From contig JACQZL010000226.1 of assembly GCA_016213865.1 (NCBI GenBank), positions 1 through 27,213 on the forward strand: DNA of 27,213 nucleotides. The letters run 5' to 3'. Positions 1-6,083 of the stretch are shown piece after piece. Made by a program: the position numbers and the translations under genes. The notes under the pieces were generated by a model, which ran no database searches, was not told the DNA's origin, and saw nothing but the letters and a program-made list of their open reading frames with translations. The stretch's first letter is position 1. Each line of letters begins with the position of its first letter. The DNA comes from Candidatus Rifleibacteriota bacterium. Its GTDB lineage: Bacteria > UBP17 > UBA6191 > JACPRK01.

Positions 1-13
1 GCTCTTCCGATCT
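1..13 (+). other. Residual Illumina adapter sequence
   Basis: The first 13 bases read GCTCTTCCGATCT, which is exactly the shared 3' end of the standard Illumina TruSeq adapters. Similarity to the repeat copy near 26407 stops precisely after base 13, so these bases are a library artefact and not genomic DNA. Confidence 0.93.
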
Positions 14-108
14 CTGGCCGGTTTCCAGACTCGCCAGTCTTGGCGCGGCTTCCTTGGCCGGCACGGAGGCCGGCCCTACCAGTCTCACCCATGAACCGCG
101 AACGCACC
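14..108 (-). repeat. Truncated copy of the 156-bp MITE-like element
   Basis: These 95 bases are the reverse complement of 26313-26407 with three mismatches by eye. The match ends at 108, exactly where the terminal inverted repeat (CCGCGAACGCACC, 96-108) ends, and is cut at the left by the adapter. The core contains the palindrome-rich string around GGCCGGCACGGAGGCCGGCC. The element is therefore at least a two-copy dispersed repeat in this genome. Confidence 0.85.
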
Positions 109-177
109 CCGGGAGGTCGGGAGCGATGCTGAAAGATGGGAACCCGCATCGCCATGATGCCCGGAGGGTCGTCATTC

Positions 178-269
178 AACCAGAGACACAGGCAAAGAAA
201 AACGGAGGAGCTGATTTGATGAGACTCTTTTCTGTGTCTCCGTGTCTTTGTGTCTCTGTGTTCACTTGA
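178..269. repeat. Imperfect inverted repeat of CTGTGTCTC type
   Basis: The left arm (about 178-207, CAGAGACACAGGCAAAG and following) is an imperfect reverse complement of the right arm (about 230-268, CTGTGTCTCCGTGTCTTTG and following), with about 25 bases per arm and a short spacer. It is less GC-rich than its surroundings. Similar short elements are known as dispersed intergenic repeats in several environmental lineages. Bases 109-177 and 270-390 hold no gene that I can support. Confidence 0.55.
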
Positions 270-390
270 GAGTTCCCATGAGTTGGCGTCGCTCCCCGGA
301 GGTCCGGCCGGGCATGGGGCCATGACTGCAGTGCTGGACCTGCTCGAAGTCCACGACTGCTTCAAGCTCACGGGGTCCCTGGCGCTCGGC

Positions 391-760
391 TCAGGGTGCG
401 AAAGCGCTGCGCAGGCTACGCTGGAGGCGGTCCCACAAGCCCGTGGCGCGACCGGAGGACGGCTGCTGGTTCAGGGCGCGCTCGACGAGCAGGACCTTGT
501 AGCCAAACCCCGCCAGCTCGACAGCCGTGTTCATCGCCTGGGTCGTCGTCCCGGCAGTGCCCTTCGGACCGTAGAAGCTCCACACCGAGGCGAGCCCGCG
601 GGCCGGCGCTTTGGACTGCAGCGGGACCTGAGTGGCAGCCAGCTTGCGGATGATCTGCGGCAGGTCGCGAGGCCGCAGCCCCGACTTGTCGAGATACTCG
701 CGCACGCGACCCTGGCCCCACAGCGCCACTTCGGAACGCAGGTGCGGTTCGCCGACTACC
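391..760 (-). pseudogene. CpaE/TadZ-like ATPase remnant
   Basis: The minus-strand frame ending at the stop at 391-393 reads like the end of a receiver-like domain (VREYLDKSGLRPRDL, about 709-665) followed by the start of a MinD/ParA-type ATPase domain (SVWSFYGPKGTAGTTTQAMN). CpaE/TadZ proteins of Tad pili have this layout and often carry an atypical Walker A, as here, where the second lysine of KGGxGKT is replaced. The frame has no plausible native start: further upstream it runs antisense to cpaF. After VLLVE the sequence departs from the family and stops within 30 residues, so Walker B and the rest of the ATPase domain are missing. It is probably a fragment truncated at both ends. CpaE normally sits beside CpaF in the same direction, so its inverted placement here supports rearrangement. 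An unrelated short protein cannot be excluded. Confidence 0.45.
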
Positions 761-792
761 TGCTGGCGCACTTTCGCAACGCGCTCTTGACG

Positions 793-1501
793 ATGCCGGA
801 CGGCCGGGAACACGAGGGGCCTGCCAGCCTCGACGAAATGAGACGGTTCCTGCACGATCTGCTCTCCGGCCTCGAGCATCGGAAAGGGCTGTTCCCGCAG
901 GCGGACCTCGAAAGCGAGTTCTCGAAAGTCCGCCAGTACCCCGAGCAGTTCGTGGAGGAGGTCCTGCGGGACACGGTGGGCCTGGGCCCCCTGGAGCCAC
1001 TTCTGCGGGACCCTCGGGTCCGCGAGATCATGGTCAATGGCCCGCAGTGCATCTTCGTCGAGCGCGACGGCCGGATGGTCCAGGCCGAGGAGACTTTTCG
1101 GGACGACGAGCACGCCTACGCGATCATCGGGCGCATCCTGACCCCGTTGGGGAAGCGGGTCGACTTCGGCCAGCCGATGGTCGACGCGCGCCTGCCGGAC
1201 GGCTCGCGGGTCAACGTCGTGATCCCTCCGCTGTCGGTCGAGGGACCGGGCATCACGATCCGCAAGTTCTCGGAAAAGGCGCTGACGATCGAGGACCTCG
1301 TGAGGCTCGGCTCGATGACCGAGGCGATGGCCCGATTCCTCGCTGCCTGCATCCGTGGGAAGCTGAACGTGATCGTGGCGGGCGGCACGGGCTCGGGCAA
1401 GACCACGATGCTCAACGTGCTCAGCGAGTTCATCCCGGACGACGAGCGGATCATCGTGATCGAGGACACCTCCGAGCTGCAGATCTCCAAGCCCAACCGG
1501 C
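793..1501 (+). pseudogene. cpaF: CpaF/TadA secretion ATPase, N-terminal part
   Basis: CpaF/TadA is the cytoplasmic hexameric ATPase that powers Tad pilus (type IVc) assembly. The frame shows the N-terminal signature VGLGPLEPLLRDPRV...IMVNG, the linker with DFGQPMVDARLPDGSRVN, and Walker A GGTGSGKTT near 1380-1408, followed by IVIEDTSELQISKPN. At 1501 homology stops, and the frame continues into unrelated proline-rich residues, so Walker B, the His box and the C-terminal domain are missing. The missing part is found at 16664-17200 in the same orientation, and 1343-1501 is duplicated at 16506-16664. The start is uncertain: ATG 793 gives an N-terminus of reasonable length, but no clear ribosome binding site precedes it and the reading frame is open further upstream. 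Confidence 0.85.
1343..1501 (+). repeat. 159-bp direct repeat, left copy (cpaF segment)
   Basis: Bases 1343-1501 match 16506-16664 in the same orientation with two mismatches (C/T within the codon after GKT, and G/A in a leucine codon). It covers the Walker A region of CpaF. Flanking bases differ immediately outside both limits. The distance between equivalent positions is 15,163 bp. Confidence 0.95.
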
Positions 1502-2229
1502 GCGACCGGCCTCGCCGGCCCCCGGCGAGCCCGCCGTTGCGCCCCCCGCCAGTCTGCCGCCTCGGAACGAAGCCGCCCCGACGGCCGTCACGACCGCAGC
1601 CCCGCCGCTGGCGAACGAAACGCCGAAGGCCGGCACGCCACGCGTCTTGCGGACAGCCAAGCTCGAGCTGACGGAGCTGGAGCCGCCTCCACCGCCGCCC
1701 AGTCCGGTGCGTCGGGACGAGTCCGACGGAAGCATCTATATGTCGCCCCTGCGCGTCCAAGAAGAGCTGGAGGCGGCCGCGAGGACCGGCAGTCGGGACG
1801 AACGCGTCCCCGCGCGCCACGTTCCCGACCCTGTCGCAGCGTCCGCGGACGCCGTCCGCCCGGCGGCGATGCTCGACACGGCCGTCGGCGCGCCTCCTGC
1901 TGCGGGGGTCGTCCTCAGGAACGACCCGGAGGCGAGTCCGGTGGGGAGTGGCCGGGTTGCGGTTCCCGGTGGGGAGGGCCGCCGCGATAGCCTGGAGCGG
2001 CTGACCGAACTCGCGGGTGACAACGATCGGAAGGCCCAGCCCCGGGGCAAACAGGCGTGCCAGCGCCGCCGAGTCCCCCGAGGCCCAGCGCCTGCTGGCC
2101 GGCCTCGAGGCCCTCCGGCAGACGAGCGCCCCGGCCGAGGCAAAGAAGGGCCCGAAGACCTCGAGGGTCGCCAAACAGCCTCGCGATGCGATGAGTCGTC
2201 TCCAGGCCCTGGCCGCCCTGGGGCTGTGA
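1502..2229 (+). pseudogene. 3' part of an unrecognised gene, with frame break
   Basis: I do not recognise the product. From the junction at 1501 the best coding frame is different from that of cpaF. It is rich in proline and alanine (ELEPPPPPPSP around 1670-1705) and continues as SDGSIYMSPLRVQEELEAAA and LERLTELAGDNDRK. Near 2020-2060 coding character moves by one frame to ESPEAQRLLAGLEALRQ...SRLQALAALGL, which ends at the stop at 2227-2229, 16 bases before the HAD gene. No start codon or ribosome binding site is visible at the 5' side, because that part has been replaced by the cpaF segment. The proline-rich linker suggests a flexible multi-domain protein whose C-terminal helical tail remains. 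The frame break may be real or a sequence error. Confidence 0.45.
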
Positions 2230-2245
2230 GAGGGAGACTCGAGGC

Positions 2246-2959
2246 TTGAGCGTGGAGAAGCTGCGGCTCGTCACCTTCGATCTCGACGGGACGCTCTTTG
2301 CCAACGCGCCGTACGTGCGCAAGCTGGTGGCGGGGTGGTTCCTCTCGCACCTGATGCGAGGACCCCTGTGGCTGTTCCGGGCTGTCCTCGCGGCCAGGGC
2401 CTTCCAGAAAGCCCGAGACGAACTGCGCACGAAGGGCCTCGCGCCCGGGCTGCACGAGTGCCAGTTCCGGCTGGCGGCCCAGCGCTGCGGATATCCCGAA
2501 CCGTTCGTCCGCGAGGTCGTCGACGAGTTGATCTACTCCAATCCCTTCACGGGGGCCGACCGGCTGGTCTTTCCCGGCGCGAGGGAGGCGCTGACCGTGC
2601 TGAAGTCGCGCGGGTTGTTGCTGGGCGTCCTGTCCGACTATCCCGTACCCACGAAGCTAGTCGCCCTCGACCTGGCCGGCGTCGGCTGGGACGTCCTGCT
2701 GTCGGCCGAGGACGTCGACGCGCTCAAGCCGCACCCCGCGCTGTTCCTGGCCGCCTGCGAACGGGTAGGCGTCGCCCCCGAGGCGGCGCTCCACGTGGGC
2801 GACCGGCCCGACTGCGACGTCGCGGGCGCCCGGGCCGCGGGCCTGCGCACGCTCCTCTTCAAGGGCCAGGGGCCCCCGAGCCACGCCGGCCCCAGGGCCG
2901 ACTACGAGGCAGCGAGCTTCGACGGGATCCGCCTGATCGTAGAATCGCTGCTGCGGTGA
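2246..2959 (+). CDS. HAD-superfamily hydrolase (phosphatase)
   Basis: The 237-residue product belongs to the haloacid dehalogenase superfamily, probably a phosphoglycolate phosphatase-like cytoplasmic phosphomonoesterase. All four motifs are visible: FDLDGTLF with the nucleophile and acid Asp at residues 12 and 14; LSDYP (motif II Ser); LKPHPALF (motif III Lys); and HVGDRPDCDVAGARAAG (motif IV acidic residues). A helical cap lies between motifs I and II (about residues 20-100). The TTG start at 2246 has an AGGGAG ribosome binding site nine bases upstream; the GTG at 2252 is an alternative. It follows the truncated gene ending at 2229 and may have been its operon partner. The substrate cannot be deduced. 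Confidence 0.88.
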   Translation: MSVEKLRLVTFDLDGTLFANAPYVRKLVAGWFLSHLMRGPLWLFRAVLAARAFQKARDELRTKGLAPGLHECQFRLAAQRCGYPEPFVREVVDELIYSNPFTGADRLVFPGAREALTVLKSRGLLLGVLSDYPVPTKLVALDLAGVGWDVLLSAEDVDALKPHPALFLAACERVGVAPEAALHVGDRPDCDVAGARAAGLRTLLFKGQGPPSHAGPRADYEAASFDGIRLIVESLLR

Positions 2960-3011
2960 GACTTCAGGCTCGAGGCAAGAGGCCCCAGGCAAGCTCCAGC
3001 CTGGGCCTCAC

Positions 3012-3245
3012 TTGCTCGGCAGTCCATCCGGTCTGACGGCGTCGTTCAACGCCGAGAACCTGCGAACCCAGCTCTCCTCGGGGTTCGTGGCCCGGACGGC
3101 GGCCGGCGCCGCGCAACGTGGCATGGAGGCGTACGTCCCGCTCGAGGGGTTGCCCGGAGCGAGCCAGCCACCGTTCGTGCTGACGACGGGCGCCGGCTAT
3201 CGCGTGAACACGATCGGCGCGACCCTCGACCTGCGGGGCAAGTGA
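3012..3245 (+). CDS. Small unrecognised ORF, possible gene remnant
   Basis: The frame ends at the TGA at 3243-3245 and its last 65 or so residues (SFNAENLRTQLSSGFVARTA, then GMEAYVPLEGLPG and VLTTGAGYRVNTIGATLDLRGK) have ordinary protein composition. I do not recognise the family. The only nearby start is TTG 3012 without a convincing ribosome binding site, and the frame stays open upstream into the HAD gene, so this could be the C-terminal remnant of a larger gene. It is followed by a hairpin at 3270-3288. Confidence that it is expressed is low. Confidence 0.3.
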   Translation: MLGSPSGLTASFNAENLRTQLSSGFVARTAAGAAQRGMEAYVPLEGLPGASQPPFVLTTGAGYRVNTIGATLDLRGK

Positions 3246-3265
3246 GGCTCCTTCGGCGGAGACTC

Positions 3266-3294
3266 TTCGCACACTCTGCGCGAGTGTGAGTCTG
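3266..3294. terminator. Hairpin between convergent genes
   Basis: CACACTC (3270-3276) and GAGTGTG (3282-3288) form a perfect 7-bp stem with a five-base loop, and the outer bases GACT/AGTC could extend it across a bulge. It lies between the plus-strand genes ending at 3245 and the minus-strand ATPase gene ending at 3402. There is no U-tract, so a termination role is tentative. Confidence 0.4.
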
Positions 3295-3401
3295 CGCCGC
3301 TAGCAGACACGGTGGGCCGCCGGGCAGGCGATCGGGCCCTCCTGCCGGCGCACCGTGACGGGTTGCACGGCGGAGTACCGGCCCACACCTGGGCCGCCCG
3401 G

Positions 3402-4715
3402 CTACCAGTCCGGAGCCAGCAACAAGTCTCGCAGGGTCAACCCGCGGAGCCACTCGGTCTCGAAGCGGTCCTCGTTGACGAGCAGCAGGGAAGCTCCCGG
3501 ATGCGTCCGCGGGAACCACGCGAACTCGCGCGGCGACGCGCGGCCTCGCTTCACCTCCAGCAAGCGCCATTCGTCCAGCACGAAGTCGAGTTCGTGTTCC
3601 TGCGACTGCCAGTAGAGGAGTCGTTCTGGAAAGGGGTCGCCGCGGAGCGCACGGCGGCGCCAGATCTCCTGAGCGACCAGCCACTCGATCCAGCGGCCCT
3701 GCTCGACCTCGGGGAGCCGGCGGAAGTCGGCCACCGTCCGCAACCTGGCAGGATGCCACGCAACTGCCGCCAGCAAGTTGATGAACGGGTACTTCGCCCG
3801 GGTCCTCGGCATGGGGACCTTTCGGGACGGGTCCCAGGCCTGCTGGATGCCGATGCACATGAGGTCCGCAAGCAGTTCGAGGTATCCGGCGGCCACGGTG
3901 TTGTTCGCGAGCCCAGCTTCCTGGGCCAGCCGGGTCTGGCCCACGGGGGTTCCACCCGTGCGGCTCAACACGGCCATCACCGGCACGAGGGCAGACCGGT
4001 CCCGGCCGCTGCGGGAGAACTCCCCGTTAACCCAGTCCCTGACGAGTTCGATGAGCCACTCTGGAAGCCGGCCCGTGGCCGCGATCTCCCCGAGAGCCAG
4101 CGGGCTTCCTCCTGCAAGGAGGTAGGCCTCGACCGCGTCGTCGGCAACGTCGTCCTGGCACACTCGCAGGAACTCGGCGAACGTGACGGGAGTGAACAGC
4201 CAGGTCGTCCGATCCAACCGCCCCCGCCTTCCGGGCAGCCGTTCCCCACCGCGGCGCAGGTCGGTCGCCCGGGAGCCCGTGGTCACCACCAGCACGCGCC
4301 TGAGTTCCCCGCGGTCGGCCAGCACTTTCAAGGCCCGTTCCCAACCGGTCACAGCGGTGATCTCATCGATGAACAGCCGCCGCCGCGGCGCCGTGGGGCG
4401 AAACAGGCCGAGGGCACCGCGGAGGGCGCGGAGCAACGAGTCGCTGTCGGCGAACTCGTCGCCATTGAGGTACAACGCGCTGCCGGGGCCGTACTTCAAG
4501 ACGCTTGCCCGGAGTTGCTGCTCGAGCCAGGTGCTTTTCCCGTACTGGCGCGGGCCGCGGATGAGGAGGATGGCGGGCTCTTCAGGCAGTTCTCTCAGCC
4601 CGAAGTCGAACTCGAACACGCGCGGCGCGCGGTCGAGGTCCTCGAGGTGCGGAAACAGGCCTTCGCGGTCGAACTCGCCTCGAACGAGCAAGTCGTTGAC
4701 GCTGTCAACGTCCAT
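3402..4715 (-). CDS. AAA+ ATPase with DUF4143 domain
   Basis: The product of about 437 residues has the AAA_14/DUF4143 architecture. Walker A is GPRQYGKST (family consensus GPRQVGKT), Walker B is RRRLFIDEI, and a sensor-type strand VLVVTTGS follows. The C-terminal region holds HELDFVL and LLEVKRG, matching the E-D-ExK pattern of the restriction-endonuclease-like fold in DUF4143. The function of this large family is mostly unknown; members are often accessory genes. I chose ATG 4715 instead of an upstream in-frame codon because the AAA domain begins soon after it and a TGGTATACT extended -10 lies just upstream. The gene stands alone, convergent to the HAD gene and divergent from the Hsp70-helicase cassette. 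Everything appears intact. Confidence 0.85.
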   Translation of the reverse strand: MDVDSVNDLLVRGEFDREGLFPHLEDLDRAPRVFEFDFGLRELPEEPAILLIRGPRQYGKSTWLEQQLRASVLKYGPGSALYLNGDEFADSDSLLRALRGALGLFRPTAPRRRLFIDEITAVTGWERALKVLADRGELRRVLVVTTGSRATDLRRGGERLPGRRGRLDRTTWLFTPVTFAEFLRVCQDDVADDAVEAYLLAGGSPLALGEIAATGRLPEWLIELVRDWVNGEFSRSGRDRSALVPVMAVLSRTGGTPVGQTRLAQEAGLANNTVAAGYLELLADLMCIGIQQAWDPSRKVPMPRTRAKYPFINLLAAVAWHPARLRTVADFRRLPEVEQGRWIEWLVAQEIWRRRALRGDPFPERLLYWQSQEHELDFVLDEWRLLEVKRGRASPREFAWFPRTHPGASLLLVNEDRFETEWLRGLTLRDLLLAPDW

Positions 4716-4716
4716 T

Positions 4717-4731
4717 GCGTTGAGTATACCA
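4717..4731 (-). promoter_or_regulatory. Extended -10 promoter, probably leaderless
   Basis: On the minus strand TGGTATACT (4731-4723) matches the extended -10 pattern TGnTATAAT closely. The ATG at 4715 is only seven bases beyond its end, so the transcript should start at or next to the start codon. No good -35 is seen. No ribosome binding site precedes the ATG, consistent with a leaderless mRNA. Confidence 0.5.
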
Positions 4732-4829
4732 ACGTCCAGAACGTTGGGCCAGGCGACAGGTCGGGCGCCAGCGTGTCCGGGTCGAGTCTCGGCGAGGGGC
4801 GGTACGCCGAGCTGTCGCCACGGGGGTGT

Positions 4830-4846
4830 CACGTGGGCGCCACGTG
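4830..4846. promoter_or_regulatory. CACGTGG-GCG-CCACGTG palindrome
   Basis: A perfect 7-bp inverted repeat with a three-base centre lies in the divergent intergenic region, 115 bases upstream of the ATPase start and about 300 upstream of the cassette promoter. Its symmetry suits a dimeric regulator or a small hairpin. The assignment is inference. Confidence 0.35.
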
Positions 4847-4932
4847 TGAAGACCTGGACGCCCGCCGGCCGGGTCCTGGAGGGGCCGTGAGGTCGGTCAA
4901 AGGGCGCACCCTGAACCGGCCGAACTGAGAAG

Positions 4933-4957
4933 GGTGCGTTGGCGGTTCATGGGGGAA
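4933..4957 (+). repeat. End fragment of MITE-like element
   Basis: GGTGCGTTGGCGGTTCATGG and the next few bases match the terminal inverted repeat and adjacent bases of the element at 26313-26468 with two or three differences. Similarity then stops. It is probably a degenerate remnant of a third copy. Confidence 0.5.
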
Positions 4958-5132
4958 AGACGAAACACAAAACCCGAAGCCTCAGAGAGTGGCACGAAGA
5001 GAAGGCTGATTGCAGGAGACTCTTGGGGCTGTCCTTCGGGCCCCTGGAGGCTTCGTGGTTTGGTCTCCATGCGGCAACGCAGTGATGAGGCTCCCCGTAA
5101 ACTGCGTGCGCGCCCGGCCAGCGCCGACCCGC

Positions 5133-5161
5133 TTGCACGCCGGCGGCGACGGCGATAGACT
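5133..5161 (+). promoter_or_regulatory. Candidate promoter of the Hsp70-helicase cassette
   Basis: TTGCAC (5133-5138) and TAGACT (5156-5161) are separated by exactly 17 bases and resemble sigma70-type -35 and -10 boxes (four of six matches for the -10). Transcription would start near 5168, giving a short leader that contains the GGGGAAG ribosome binding site of the first gene at 5192. Confidence 0.4.
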
Positions 5162-5191
5162 CCCGGCGAACCGCATCGGCAAAGGGGAAGA

Positions 5192-6082
5192 GTGCCAAGT
5201 CAGCAGAGTCGGAGTGGGCCGCCCCCCGGGCAGTGCCCGCTCGTCCAGCGTCTGGACGAGTGGCCGTCCCTCTTGGCCCGCCTCGCTGCCCAGGGAGGCT
5301 CGGTTGGCGAGGTGGCTCTCCCGGATGGCTCGCTGGAGGAGTTCGGGGCCTTCCTGCAATCCCGCTGGCAGCCGGAGACGCGCTCGGCACGCGACCTCGC
5401 CGCGTTGCTGGTCCTGGCGGTCAACTGCGCCTACCACCGCTACGACTCCGAGGGCTTCTGGGTCCACTTCGCCAGATTGGTCGGCCGGCAGGACGCTCAG
5501 ACGACGGGCAACGAGTTTCGCCCGGCGCTGGGACGGGCGCTTGCCCGCTTCGGCTTTCCGCCGCCGGGCGAGACCGGCGCGGGCCAGCAGTATGTCGGCG
5601 CCCTGCTGCGAGAGGCCGGCATGGCCCGGCGGTATCAGCTCAAGTACCGAGACCTGCTGGAGAGGCTGCGCAAGCGCCTGGACTACGGTGCAATCGCCGC
5701 GCTCTCCTATGACGAGTACGCGGCAGCACTCGATCCATACGTCACCGGCGGGTTCGAGAGAGACTGCCTCATCGGGGAATCCGGGTGGCGCTTCACGCGC
5801 GAGGTGGCCCGACACCTCGCCATGGTCGAACAGGGGTGCCTGACGCGGGCAGACCTCGACGCCGCGGAGGGCTTTCGCCCCGAGTTCTGGGAACTCCTCT
5901 TCTCGAACGTCGTGGTGGCGCCCAGGACCTCCCCGCAGGTACCTCCCCCGCCTCGGTTCATCCTGGACGCGGACACGTGCCGGATTGGACTGGCGTTCGA
6001 CGAATCCGGGTTTCGGCGGCGGGCGTACTGGCTTGATTGCCTGGGAGGCCCGCCGCCCCGACCCTTCTGGGCCGTGGTGTAA
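5192..6082 (+). CDS. Cassette protein A, N-terminal part, unknown family
   Basis: I do not recognise this family. The GTG start at 5192 follows GGGGAAG (5184-5190). The 296-residue frame is helical for about 245 residues (for example LAALLVLAVNCAYHRYDSEG, SYDEYAAALDPYVTGGFERD) and then turns to a beta-rich segment (PRFILDADTCRIGLAFDESG) before an early TAA at 6080-6082. Coding character moves directly to the next frame, which stays open to 8324, so the stop probably results from a one-base frame break and the native protein would be about 1040 residues. It opens a tight five-gene unit that ends with a DUF1998 helicase. No catalytic motif, signal peptide or membrane segment is visible, so it is probably cytoplasmic and could be a scaffold or recognition subunit. 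Confidence 0.65.
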   Translation: MPSQQSRSGPPPGQCPLVQRLDEWPSLLARLAAQGGSVGEVALPDGSLEEFGAFLQSRWQPETRSARDLAALLVLAVNCAYHRYDSEGFWVHFARLVGRQDAQTTGNEFRPALGRALARFGFPPPGETGAGQQYVGALLREAGMARRYQLKYRDLLERLRKRLDYGAIAALSYDEYAAALDPYVTGGFERDCLIGESGWRFTREVARHLAMVEQGCLTRADLDAAEGFRPEFWELLFSNVVVAPRTSPQVPPPPRFILDADTCRIGLAFDESGFRRRAYWLDCLGGPPPRPFWAVV

Positions 6083-6083
6083 G

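Larger units (their letters stand above)
4716..5191. other. Gene-free divergent intergenic region
   Basis: I see no gene in this 476-base stretch between the minus-strand ATPase and the plus-strand cassette. It contains the ATPase promoter at its left edge, a perfect short palindrome at 4830-4846, a 25-base fragment similar to one end of the MITE-like element at 4933-4957, and a promoter-like pair at 5133-5161. Open frames crossing it are antisense or extensions of neighbouring frames. Confidence 0.6.

Noticed and set aside
1116..2174. 352-codon minus-strand frame across the cpaF end and the unknown gene
   Set aside because: Its left part is exactly antisense to conserved CpaF motifs and the rest is Arg-rich shadow.
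3312..4928. Long plus-strand open frame (538 codons)
   Set aside because: It is antisense to the AAA+/DUF4143 gene, which has clear Walker motifs; the plus frame has no recognisable motif and is a high-GC shadow.
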